From the NCBI GenBank assembly GCA_035048495.1, contig CM068553.1, positions 25,545,190 through 25,609,189 on the forward strand: 64,000 bases of DNA. The letters are read 5' to 3'. The translations under genes were made by a program, and so were the position numbers. Below the pieces are notes generated by a model. It saw only the letters and a program-made list of their open reading frames with translations. It made no database searches and was not told where the DNA came from. Numbering within the stretch: the stretch's first letter is position 1; every line of letters begins with the position of its first letter. The DNA comes from Euptelea pleiosperma (Eukaryota > Streptophyta > Magnoliopsida > Ranunculales > Eupteleaceae). Below, one piece after another: positions 47,632 to 59,117 of this stretch.

Positions 47632-47766
47632 CTTATGGCACGAAGGCATGGTGGAATTTACTGGATTACTAAATTTCTGAGGGTAAAAGTGATAAAGGGC
47701 ACAAATTTAGCCATTAGAGATATGTTGTCAAGTGATCCTTACGTTGTCCTGACGCTTGGGCATCAA
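47632..47766 (+). pseudogene. C2-domain exon, AGD12/ZAC-like (isolated)
   Basis: An open stretch reading MARRHGGIYWITKFL then RVKVIKGTNLAIRDMLSSDP and YVVLTLGHQ, followed by a consensus-like donor CAA|GTCAGT. The RDMLSSDPYVVL core is the calcium-binding loop of plant C2 domains, closest in my judgement to ArfGAP-C2 proteins (AGD12/ZAC). No neighbouring exons (ArfGAP zinc finger or the rest of C2) were found, so it is more likely a captured or relic exon than a working gene. The residues before FLRV look unlike family members. Confidence 0.6.
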
Positions 47767-48290
47767 GTCAGTCACTCCAATGCAATACTGGCAAATAACA
47801 TGCAGGGGGGTTGAACCAACCCTTTGATGGATATCACCTAGGAGATCTATTGGTAGCGAAATTCCTCGTGGGGAACGTTTCGATGATAAACTGACTATGT
47901 TGTTGCTTGACAGGATTATATGGAAACTCTTCAACACCTTTCTAAACCAAGAGTTCTAGATTTGTATCAAAGAAGATACTTGCATTCACTCATTGTAAGT
48001 CTCTCTTTATTACCTGATGAACTTGGTATCTTAAAGCGTGTTTGACCATCCTTATGATGCTTACCAACTTTTGAAAGCATTAAGAGAAATCTTTGTAATA
48101 ACCAAAAGAATTTGACTTTTTGTCAATATTTGAAATATCTGATTTTTTCTTATTATTAGGATTCTTCTTCATGAATCGATATTAAACGCTTCCGCATTCT
48201 TTCGAAAAGTTAATTGGAACAATATTAGTTTTGTGAGTTATCATTAAGCGAAGCTTTAATACATTATTTCAATGTACTTAATATTCATGT
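47767..48290. other. Non-coding stretch after the C2 exon
   Basis: No recognisable exon or repeat ends; AT-rich. Confidence 0.4.
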
Positions 48291-48388
48291 GGAATGGTTA
48301 TGAGAATATTTAATCATGACTTGAATGCGGGTATTAGATTGAACCACAAATATTTGGTCGGGTTCGGGTACCCGGATTCGGGGTGTGA

Positions 48389-49397
48389 CATACGCAGCAC
48401 CGTTGCAAATGCAGCTTCCAACCTTAACCAATGCCCACTACCTGTGCGTCCACGTTCTCTGGCTTCATGCGCGCTACAAATCCACGCGTGTCCTTCCAAT
48501 CACAAAGTCTTTGCCACTTGGTCAGTTTGGTATACCACAAACCTACCTTCGATCAATACACCCCGATCTTAATTCTCACATGGCAGTCTCTACTGAGGGT
48601 GAAGGATTCAGTACACCCTGAACCCCATAGTTGCTCAAGATTGTTGAGTCATACTAGTACTCTCTGACTACTACATTAAGATTCTAAATGAAAAACCTAG
48701 GCAAAATATAGATCAAGCATTCAACTTTGATTTTCAGAAGAGAAAACCTCACAGGGTAAGTATTCAAAACTAGGGCTCTTTCTCTTCAATAACAAGGACT
48801 ATTCTTAGTATAGAAAGCTTACTATTTTCTTTCTTGTTGTGTAAATTATATAGCTCAAGAGTGCTCTATTTATAAGAATATGAAACCCCTAGGTCGTGCA
48901 AGTCATGGGGATAAGGAACCACAAAAATCGAATCTGAAATTGACACTTTTTGCGAAGTCCAATCGATTGTACACTTGGTCCAGTCCAATCGATTATACTC
49001 TACGGTCTAATCGATTGTACTGTACGGGTGGGTTTTTGTTCATAAAAGCAATCGATTGTACTCAGAGTCCAATCAATTTGGTACTTTGAAAATTCTATCC
49101 CGTATGGTCCAATTGATTGGTTATCACAGTCCAATCGATCGAACTTGGTCCAATCGATTGTAGAGAAGATTCCAATCAATTGCACTATGGGAAATTTTTG
49201 TCCCGTAGAGTCCAATCGATTGGTTCTCACAGCCCAATCGATTGGACTTCCCTTAGTCAATATTTGTACTTCTCCTTGCACGAAATGACTAGGTTTAGTC
49301 CTTTGACTTAGTTCAACCATTAATTAAATTTTAACATCCTAATCATATGGTCGCTAAGTCTCTTACCTTCATATGCGAGCGTACACGATCTTTAACA
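48389..49397 (-). repeat. Probable copia-type LTR with clustered CAATCGATTG motifs
   Basis: Likely minus-oriented LTR: the sequence ends gatctttaaca at 49397 (minus-strand start TGTTAAAGATC). A TATA-like TTATAAATAGAGC lies on the minus strand near 48865-48880. Between 48959 and 49250 the palindromic motif CCAATCGATTG occurs about eleven times with small variations. The left edge (ggggtgtgaca near 48388) looks like the end of a different repeat. No target duplication was found. Confidence 0.45.
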
Positions 49398-49659
49398 GGC
49401 GAGAAGCAGTTACTCTTGCGATCTTCATCTTTTAGTCTTCACGTAGTCGGCGAAAAATGTGTACCACGACAACTTTGAAGCTACACTTGCTCGTAGGAAT
49501 GGTTACAAGTATGTTTGTCATACGGAATCTTTGCCAAAACTAGAATAAGAAATTATTCTTTATACTACCTACCAGACTGAGAAGCCGAAAATCTCTTAAC
49601 CCTCATGACTCTTTCTTCTTAGGGATAAGAGTAACAAAAGTACTATTTATGTACTTATC

Positions 49660-49835
49660 GGAAAGGCCTCACTTTCAAACTCCTTAATAGCCCGCATAAG
49701 GTCCTCCTAGATAATGTCCCAACACCTATGGAAGAAATCCAAAGTGAACCCATCTGGCCCAAACGCCCTATCCCTACCAAGATCCTTCACGGCTCTCAAA
49801 ACTTCATTTTCCTCAATCGACCTTTCCAACAAAAC
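49660..49835 (-). pseudogene. LINE RT entry fragment
   Basis: Minus strand reading with ERSIEENEVLRAVKDLG followed by AFGPDGFTLDFFHRCWDII, typical of the start of plant L1 RT. Surrounded by non-coding sequence. Confidence 0.7.
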
Positions 49836-49849
49836 TTACTATTGCAAAT

Positions 49850-52498
49850 AGTTTTTGATTTTTTTTTACTTTTTCTTTCATTTGTGGAACAATACTTATG
49901 CTAAATTATTTGATAGAAAAATAACTCATTTTGAGCACTTATGTTTTCATACATTCTTGCCTGATTCCATTAAAATCTTACCTTTGAATCATGCGGCTAA
50001 ATAAAAAAAAAATCAATCAATTGAGTTTTGTCATCAGCGGGCCCACTCATGACTAGGGGCCATGAGATGAATGACTTAGTTGACTAGTCTTATTTCACAC
50101 TTCCGCATTTGTCTAGGATTTTCATTACGAATTATGATTCTAATGATATTTTCATCTTTAAAAGTTAATAAGTGAATGTTATGGTTTGGTTATTGTAATT
50201 TAAAGGTTATATTAGTTCTTACTTTATCATGGCATGAGTTCAGGTATGGGTCGATCTATGGATTATGGGGATCGGATCAGGGTGCCCGGATCTAGGCCGT
50301 GACATATATTGTCTTGCTCTCCTCAGTTTAACTCAACCCGATGGGGCTTGTTGTCTAGTGTAGGTCTGTTGTTGCATAAAGGCAATTGTCATGCCTCGAA
50401 TTCGGACACCCAGACCCGACCCAATGCCTACGGGTCAATCCATTTACCCAAGATCCATAAAAATAACTTTTTTATATGTGCCAAAATAATTTTTAAAAAT
50501 CACTATAATTCATAATAGATTAAAAAAATCTTTTGTAAATGTGTTTTGGCTAAAACTTCTATTTGATAGGCTTTTTAATTAACTTTTCAGAATTTAAGCG
50601 GATAAGCGTAAAAAATTTTAAAAATATAATTTTTATAAAAAATTATTTTATTAATTCTTTATTATTTAAAAATTATTTTTAGCATATTTTGTGAAGATAC
50701 TTGACCCAAAAACATCATTTACTATTTTATTTTAACAATTTTCCACTATCAACTAACCCTATCAGGTTTTGTAAAAAAATAACAGAATTTGATTTATGGC
50801 AGAAACATAAGGGTTAGATTTTATATTTTATTAAAAACATAAATAATTAAACAAAAGTACCAAATCAATCAATTGAGTTCAAAACAAACCTAAAAAGTCA
50901 AGATTCAATTTATTACAATAATAAAACTTAAATGTAACATAACCAAAATAATTAAAAAGTTATGTGTCTTCAATGAACGCTTCAATATTCTTTGGTACAC
51001 CGTCTTTTAGTTCATCTTTTCTTTCATTCCCAAATAATCTGAAAAATATTATCAGTTAAACCGTGAGTTTATGAAAGCCAGTAAGATTTAATCACTACAT
51101 CATATCTATGACAATCATATCAATAATTCATACACAGAGTATAGGTATGGAACAAGAATAACAAGTATTTCTGAAATAAACCATGATCCGAAATTAATAT
51201 GTACATACAACCAATAACCCACCATTGGTCTCATTTTCCTTCTCACACTAGAAGCAGTTCAACCAAGAACTCTTTTGTAGGAGTTTAGGGCTTGCACCTA
51301 AAGGCTCCAGGCCTTTTTTGCTTAAAGATTTACAACCATTGAGATCAATCACGCACTTCAATAATATATGCAATCCAATATCCAACCATTCAATAAATCT
51401 TCAACATTCTAATAATATATTAAAAATATATAATAAGATCAAGACAATCGTGCCATAATGCTAAGTCTATATGAAAAATAACAAGATTCAAGTGTAATAA
51501 ATATACGAAGAGTATAACCAAAATTAATTAATCAAAAAATCATAGAAGAGTACACTTGTTCTTTTTATAGATTGATTCTTAAATTAAAAATATTGAATGG
51601 TAGAAGTTGGGGGTATCTCAAATAATTTTATCGGTAGAGATTAAGGTGGTGACGTTTCACTCTTGAATCTCTTAGAAATCTTCAATGGCTCTATAATATT
51701 TGGTTTATTGATAAAGGTTTTTATCCCAAAAATTTAATAATTATAAATATCTATTAATTGATACTAATTTAAATCTATACTAGATTTTATTAAATATGGT
51801 AACTAAAGTTAATTTATTAATGGTAGGTCTCTTATTATGTCTTGAATTTTTGTTAATTACTATATGTAAGGATTATTTTTCAAATGGGTTTTTATTTAAT
51901 TGTTGACATTTAAGTCTTTAGATATCCTTATAGCTTGTCTCTACGGATTCATAGAGATCCTTCTCGTTGAAACTAAATAGAGAATAATCTTTGTGGTTTC
52001 TAAATTTGTTATTTATGGATCTTTTATATTTCAATTAGATTTAAGACTTTTTGAGTTATTTGAAAATATTAACTATTAGTCACATATCCATGTGGCGCAA
52101 GTCCACCACAAAATAAATGTCATTATTTAATTATGAAAATATTTTATTGGAATATATAAACGGGTGTAGCCCATAATAACTATTCCGTAAGAACCATAAA
52201 ATATTATCATCATATAAATTTATAAAATTAATAATTTATAAAAATTTATGAATTTATACAATTAACTTTTGTCAAATCAAAATTATTAAAATTATCCCTT
52301 AATAAAAATTTAGGGTATTATAGTAGTCATGTCCATCGATGTCTGAGCCAAATTGTCAGACGAATCTCCATTTGCACCTCTTCTTCTAGCCATATTATTT
52401 ACAAAAGAATAGTGCGCGTGTTAGGAATCAATAGCGGTTGTAATCACATGTTATATACTTGTATATACACATCATAAGTTCACAATATTATCATAAGT
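49850..52498. repeat. AT-rich LTR-like debris
   Basis: Mostly AT-rich DNA with no host gene. An LTR-like end gtgccc...gtgaca lies at about 50273-50306. An LTR-like start tgtcatgcctcgaattcgga at about 50386 may run to about 52322. On the minus strand 52395 downward reads MARRRGANGDSSDNLAQTS, like the N-terminus of a Ty3/gypsy gag; this is a weak assignment. Confidence 0.4.
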
Positions 52499-53005
52499 TC
52501 CTCTGTCCCTCGGGACCAACAAGGGGTAGTATAGGAATATTCACCTGTTGTCCATCGACTATGCCTTTTGACCTGATCTTAGGCCCTGACTCACCCTTCA
52601 TGGACAAACCTTGTGGAGGAACCCTTAGGTTTTCGAGGCATTGGGTTCTCACCAATGTTTGCGTTACTCAAGTCAACATTATCGCTTCCGCTTCGTCCAC
52701 ACCTGCTCGCACGAGTGCTTCCCTCTAAGGCGGAACGCTCCCCTACCGATGCATTTTTACATCCCACAGCTTCGGTAGATCACTTAGCCCCGTTCATCTT
52801 CGGTGCAAGAGTGCTCGATCAATGAGCTATTACGCACTCTTTCAAGGGTGGTTGCTTCTAGGCAAACTTCATGGCTGCACCCCTACCTCCTTTATCACTG
52901 AGCAGTCATTTAGGGGCCTTAGTTGGTGATCCAGGCTATTTCCCTCTCGACGATGAAGCTTATCCAATATCATCTCACTGGCCGACCTTGACTCCTGTAC
53001 GCCAT
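52499..53005 (-). pseudogene. Plastid 23S rRNA insertion (NUPT)
   Basis: The minus strand matches the central part of chloroplast 23S rRNA, for example GAAAGAGTGCGTAATAGCTC, GATGTAAAAATGCATCGGTA, GGGGAGCGTTCCGCCTTAGA and GGTGAGTCAGGGCCTAAGAT. Many CpG sites have become TG or CA (for example GAGCGCTCTTGCGCC is GAGCACTCTTGCACC here), as expected from deamination of methylated nuclear DNA. It is about 0.5 kb of a gene near 2.8 kb, with no other plastid genes beside it. Recognition is from memory of the conserved rRNA; exact ends need alignment. Confidence 0.9.
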
Positions 53006-53160
53006 GCGTTCAATACCAAAAAAAAGCCTTTGGAAAGCTGTAGGGATGACAAAAAGAGGGCGCTTTCCTGTGTTGCACTGAAAAAAGGACCATGGTTTCG
53101 ATGTTACCATTTACGATCCTACGATTCTCAAGACAAATCCCTAAGGAACTAAATCTCTTG

Positions 53161-54400
53161 TTCTGATACCACTCTGTCATGCCCTAATCCCAATGTCTAG
53201 GACCCGACCCACTATCCATGGGATGTCCGGCTCGTGATCCATGAGTTGACCAACAACCCAGGGGGTCTAGGCATTAGAAAAAGACAAAAATGAAAATTTT
53301 GGTTTATGAGGCCCAATAAATTTATTGAACTAAAATTGATCATTTGAGTGAAAAAGGCAAAATTCGGCCAAGAAACCTTTTTATAAAATAAACATCTGAA
53401 CCGAACATGTATAGATACAATCATTGAGACTAGTCCGACTTATGTTCATTAAAAAATTCATAACTCTCCACCTCGATATCTGGTTGGGACGTACTAACCC
53501 AATATGGAAACCTAACGGAGAGTATTATAAGCGAAAAATAGTTTAAGGTCTCAATTTTGGGTCTAAGAGTGTTAAAATTTTGTTAGAAGATAGAAGAAGG
53601 TTCTGGATTTTTGAAAAAAATATAGGACCTACTATCTTTGCAAAAATTCTCAAGAACTTAATTCTCAGGCATTGTGGACCGACTATATATTTCTGGAAAC
53701 TAGATTCAATGGAATCTCAGAATACCTAGGTCAACATAAACATAGGGCCAAATTACAAAATATTAGGTCTAAGTTATATTCCAGTTTCTATAGAATAGAA
53801 ACCAAAACTGACCTACAGTTGATTTATGATTTATGAAATAGTCATTTAAAATCTTCTAGGACTTAATACTCTAATCTAAAAACTAGACGAAAAAGGGATG
53901 TTAAGGGATATTTCACAGAATTACCCTAGAACAAAATTTTAGAGAAAAATATTTGAACAGTTTTGAGAGTCTATAGACAAAACCCTGTCCAACAGCCAAG
54001 AGTGTGGAATTCATAATAAATCACCCAAACCTCCAATCAGGGTGATTCCACTTGGGTTTCAATGATGATGAGGATAGCTAAAAAGTTTATGTTTTGTAGA
54101 AAATCATAAAACAAATGGATGGGGTCCAATTTTGAACCCCAACGGGCAACCAGAAAAACCAAAAACAAAAATATTTTTTTATTCCTAAACATGTATCAAA
54201 TGGGCTCCAACTCCCTTGAAACTTTATAGAGAGTTAGTCCCAACAAATAGGGAACTAAGGGCTTGAGATTTTTTTATTTCATTAAGTATAGAGAAAGTTA
54301 TTATTGTTTTACTAAAGCAATGTGTAGGAAATTACGGGAAAACAACTTATGAATCCATCATACAAAAATTAGCAATATCATGGATCTTTATTAAAATAAA
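53161..54400 (-). repeat. Gypsy-like LTR start with primer-site motif
   Basis: ttctgatacca at 53161-53171 is the plus-strand image of an initiator-tRNA-Met primer site. It is followed by the LTR-like start tgtcatgcc at 53175. The LTR seems to run rightward and to be interrupted by the solo LTR at 54401-56006. No coding sequence was recognised, and the partner LTR was not identified. Confidence 0.5.
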
Positions 54401-56006
54401 TGATAAGTCATCAGTTTATGCATGTTTTCTCGTTTTTCATAGAGAATTATCCTATTTTTGTGTGTTAATCGCCCATTGTTGAAGGTTCCACAAGCATTAG
54501 GGCATTTTGGGTCATTCATATTTATAATGTCTATTTAATGGTATTTGATGGATTTGTATCAAGTATCTTGTGATTCATTTTATCTAGTTAGGTGATCAAG
54601 ATCAAGGTCCATGTACAAGCACCCAAATTCAATCCTAAAGTTTAAATTCAAATGGCCGATAGGCCTTGATGGTGAACCTTGATGATGTAACACAAAGGTT
54701 CTCTAAAGGACATTGGACCGAAATGATGGGCTAGCTTGATTGTGGGCAAAAAGGTGGCAGCCACTTGCTGAACTTGCTGAAGTGAGCCAAAAAGGTAGAG
54801 CCCAAGTGAAAAGGTTGATGTTGCTTCCTAAAGTTGCTAAAGTGGGCCAAAAGGTAGAGCCCATGTGAAAAGCTGGCAAATTCTTAGTCAAACTTCTTAA
54901 CCCCTCTATTACTCTAACAACCCCTATATCACTCTAACAACACAAATCTCATCCCATGGTTCCTTCATTCCCATAAAAAGCCATCTCTCATAACAACACA
55001 TGGATCTCATCTATTCTAGTGATCTCTCTCACACCAGCAACATATCTCATTCACCTTACCTCTCCTTTGCCCCATGGCTTCACCATCTCCATATACCACA
55101 CCTCTCAATACACAACTATCATCATCACCACCTCTTGAACTCTCATGATGTGGATGAGCAGATCTTCTAGTTCTTCTCTCTTGACCGGGTAGCAGCAACA
55201 TTGCTTTGAGTAGACTGAGCTTAACTTGGATCATCAAGGGTGTAGACTCAATCTCACCTTAGCATCTATATCTCCTTCTTATTCTATTTTTCTTCTTGAT
55301 TTTTCTATTATTTAGTTGCTTTGTAATGTTTGCCGATCATTAAAGAATATGAAAAACTCGACGATGACCGATTAAATCTTCTTCTCTAAGGCTAGGGTTG
55401 TGAAGCCTTTTTCTTCTTTATGTGATTGATTTGATATCGTGAACCATTAATCCGATTGAGTGAATTATTTTATTTGGATATTTGTCTACTCTATATGTTC
55501 TTTGATCTGATATGATTTCTAGATATATCAAATGCTCAGATCCCCTGTGAGTGAAAGACAATAGTGTTAATTTTGATTTTCCTATTCGGTTAAATTAACG
55601 GTCAGGTCTTAGTGTTTTACTTTCCGTTTGGATTAGAAATCTATTTTAATTCCGGATGTTTGTTTATTAAATCGAAGCATAGAGAGAAAAAATGCAGATC
55701 TTCCTGAAACCTTAGATCTCTCATTCTTGCCTCACATTACCTGTTATTTTCATTCTCTCTTCGACTTTACGAAGTCCGATAATCTTGCTCCATTCTTATT
55801 GAGTGAATACTAGCCTTACAAGTCTCCTCTTTAGTCTCTCTTTTATCTTTTTTTTTTGTAGTTTCGTGTCCGTAGTTCTTGCACACAAGTCAATCCCTGT
55901 AGATTCGACCTTGTTAAGTGCAACAATGTACAACTTGTATACTTGCAAGTAAATTTTACCCTAAACGGTTGGCTCAATCTTTTGGATCAAAAGTTCGGGT
56001 ATAACA
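54401..56006 (+). mobile_element. Solo LTR, Tat/Athila-like (1.6 kb)
   Basis: Begins TGATAAGTCATCAG and ends TATAACA (TG...CA), flanked on both sides by the 5-bp duplication ataaa (54396-54400 and 56007-56011). The 3' part contains caatccctgtagattcgacc, typical of the U5 region of plant Tat-type gypsy LTRs. No internal domain lies on either side, so recombination between two LTRs is implied. Confidence 0.9.
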
Positions 56007-56011
56007 ATAAA

Positions 56012-57680
56012 CAAAAACATAAACAAATGGGTCTCTATGCCCAACAACTGAAATTTCAATATCTTAAGCAATAGAGTCTCATTACAACTCATTCAAGTAT
56101 AATCGAAGGCAAATAAAAAGTCTCCTAGTCCATCCGCTTCTCTCACATCCGACTCGCCTCCGATGTCGTATCTGAAATTTTAGAGGCATGAGCTGCGAAG
56201 CTCAATAGAAGAAAATACTCTATTCTAACCACATTTATAGCATACCATTAAAGAAAAAATCATTATATATACGAATCAATCTAATCATAGGCATATCAAT
56301 TTATTCAAGATCAACAATGCTATGCCATGCTCATGATCCAAAATGTCTAGTTCTTTAAGGGTTCATACCCTCGGATCATAACCTATCATTAACAAGGGGT
56401 AGAGATCCTTAAAGGTTCCCATCCACGGGTCATAACCTGCCATTAATTAACAAGGGGTAGACATCTTTAAGGGCTCCTAGCCACAGATTGTAACCCACCA
56501 TTAGCCAAGGATATTTATTTTTAAGGGCTCCCACCTATGGATTGTAATCCCCCATTAACAAGGGATGGATATATTTAGGGGATCTCACTCATGGATTTAA
56601 ATCCACCATTAACAAAGGATAGATGTCTTTAGGGGCTCCCGCCCATGGATCAGAATCATGATTATGACCATATGATTCATGTATGCCAATATTAATAAAC
56701 CATGTATCATTCAATCCATAATTCCCCAATAGATCATGATAAACAACACCATATGAATAACATATATTCATAGTAAATAACATGGAGAAAAGCACATATA
56801 TAATGTTGCAAAAAAAGAGATAATCACGAAAATAGAACACATGCTAATCACAGGAGAGGTGGAGAAATATATCGATCATACATAAATCATACTAAACACA
56901 TGAACAAAATAGAGTATGCCTACCTTTAAATCTAAAAACACAAAGTCTTCTTCTCCTCTCTCTAGGGTTTTCTCTCACAAGGGTGGCTGAGATTTTCTCC
57001 CTTTCTTAGGGTTCATCAGTGAAGTCTAATGAGATTATGAGAGCAAGGGGTTATTTATATAAGAGGTTAGGGAGAGGTTCTCCCTTACTAATTTCAAAGA
57101 GCATTCTACAATTCTCTTACTAGTTTCATTTTTTAAGTCAAACTATCCTATGTGTACTTATATCTAATTAATTCTATTATTTATTATTTTATGTTGCTAA
57201 TATGAAAATATCTCTAATTAACTAGGCACTCACATTTTTTCCTAAGATGAGGTCCACCAAACCTTAAATTTCTACGTTGTGAATTTTCGTTACTAATAAC
57301 AATCAAAATTCAACTCAATTCTCGAGGCCCGAAACGTTGAAATTTCAACTTAAGTGAGAAATAGGAATTTGTAGATCTTTAAATAAGCTTTCCAAAAATA
57401 TCAAACAAATTACAAATCGGACCCCTTAGAAGATGAGTGTATCAAAATAGAAAATATTCAAAAGTGATAAAATTCCGAATTTAACTCACTCTTCTTAAAA
57501 TAAATCCTTATAAATGCTTAATTTATTCTCCAATGTAAAATTACCAACTTACCATCTAATGTGAATTTACCAAACTAACCCTCCAGTATAAATTGCCAAA
57601 ATACCCTTCACTTGTGTAATTACTAAAATACCTAATATTGGTAGTTAAATGCTATTATCTTATAAAATTACTAAATTATC
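56012..57680. repeat. LTR-like non-coding sequence hosting two solo LTRs
   Basis: Continuation of the sequence interrupted at 54400. It contains five imperfect copies of a gggctcccacccatggatYgtaaYcc-like segment between about 56350 and 56650, and no coding similarity. It resumes after 58808. Confidence 0.45.
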
Positions 57681-58803
57681 TGTGGGTACCGTATTTTCTA
57701 GCTAATAAGATGATTACTCGTGGCACTTACATAGCACGTGTAGAGTATGAAAAGTCGACACCTGGCATTTTGAGGCAGGCGTGAATAAATGTGCCGAAGA
57801 AACCTGCAGAGACAGCTATCAACTTTTCTTCATTTCCAGTTGCACGACATTGACAAGCAGAAGGGGCCACGTGTTAGATAAGACATCTAAGGAAAGTGCA
57901 GCTCAAAACAAGTAAATAACGGAGAGCATTGAAGTTTTAAATAATAAATTTGTCGATAAAGCATTCAATCCTTACCGACAAATCATTCAACGACATACTT
58001 GACGGGAATGATGCTCAACTCATCCCAACAAGTTCAGCAGCATATTTGACGCGAATGACGCTCAACTCATCTCGACAAGTTCAACGGTATACTTGACGAG
58101 AATGACGCTCAACTCATCCCAACAAGTTCAACGGCATATTTGATGAGAATGACAATCAACGCACCCCGGCAAGATAACGATATATTTGGCGGGCACGATA
58201 CACTATCAACTCCCGACAAGTAACAGAACTCTACGAACAGATAAGTGTTTTAAACTACAACTAAGTTAATTATTGACTTATCTATTGTATGATCGCCACG
58301 TGGTGATTAGGTTGATTATTACACCAATTCCCGTGTCCTTCTATTCAAATATCTGCCACGAAGGGTGCCACCTTGGTCACTCCAAATATAACTGAATGGG
58401 AATAGTTCAGATTCAACAAAAAGAAGTTGTGTCATAATAGAATCTCTTCATATCGGATCTAACTAATGAAAAGTGGACACGTAGAAGGTGAGTCACGCCA
58501 GTTCTGAGGTTATAAATACATGACATTCAGAACTGAATAAAGGATCGGTCTCTTTCGATCTAGATTATCTAACTCTGAAATCTTATTTTCTAGATCTCGA
58601 AACCCTGTTAGAACATCCTAAGCTGACTTGAGCGTCGGAGTGTTGTCAACAGGTACAACCACACATCTTCCGAAGATTATCCAATCATTCGCGGCGGAGA
58701 ATAAGTTCTGTCTTGAAGCTCTAGATTTGCCAGATCACCAACAAGATACGAATCGTCTGACCTCGAAGATTGTGTGGGATAGATCTGATATTTTTCCTCC
58801 ACA
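57681..58803 (+). mobile_element. Solo LTR, gypsy-like (1.1 kb)
   Basis: TGTGGGTACCG to CTCCACA (TG...CA), with 5-bp duplication ttatc at 57676-57680 and 58804-58808. Promoter-like ggttataaatac lies at 58509-58520. The gacttgagcgtcggagtgt segment near 58626 is common near the 3' part of plant gypsy LTRs. Includes the 47-bp tandem array at 57986-58220. Confidence 0.88.
57986..58220 (+). repeat. Tandem array, five 47-bp units, inside the solo LTR
   Basis: Units start at 57986, 58033, 58080, 58127 and 58174. Each begins like ttcaacggcatatttgacga and ends with cgacaag or caacaag. The fifth unit is the most diverged. Located 5' of the TATA-like motif, where LTR enhancers normally lie. Confidence 0.88.
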
Positions 58804-58953
58804 TTATCCCTACCACTTATCATTTTATGTCCATGAGAAGGTGCAATTACTACCAAGCCCTCTGTTGTAAAATTATTAAATATCATTACCAATAAAATTA
58901 CCATTTTACCCCTCTATGTAAGATTATCATCACATATGTAAACAAGCAAATAC

Positions 58954-59099
58954 ATGGTGTGATCATACCAGCACTAATGCATCGAATCCCATCAAAACTC
59001 TACAGTTAAGCATGCTTAGGGGAGAGTAATACTAGAATGGTTGATCTCCTAAGTCTTTGTGATGTACCCCTCGAAACCATTTTTACTTACAAAAAAAAA
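58954..59099 (+). mobile_element. 5S rRNA-derived retroposon (SINE3-like)
   Basis: 58956 to about 59073 matches plant 5S rRNA almost end to end: gatcataccagcactaatgc, gttaagcatgcttagg, agtaatactagaatggttga and the final gtacccct. A short 3' extension (tcgaaaccatttttacttac) and ten A follow. It is flanked by an 18-bp target duplication with one mismatch (58936-58953 and 59100-59117, atgtaaacaagcaaatac / gtac). This structure is that of LINE-mobilised retroposition, not a 5S tandem-array gene. The internal control region has substitutions, so transcription by Pol III is doubtful. Confidence 0.9.
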
Positions 59100-59117
59100 A
59101 TGTAAACAAGCAAGTAC

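Noticed and set aside
52499..53005. Functional 23S rRNA gene
   Set aside because: Only a small internal part is present, many conserved positions are changed, and no rRNA operon neighbours exist; it is a nuclear plastid insertion.
57986..58220. CRISPR-like array
   Set aside because: Units are directly adjacent with no unique spacers and lie in a plant LTR.
58954..59099. Functional 5S rRNA gene
   Set aside because: Poly(A) tail and target duplication indicate retroposition; substitutions fall in conserved positions and there is no tandem array.
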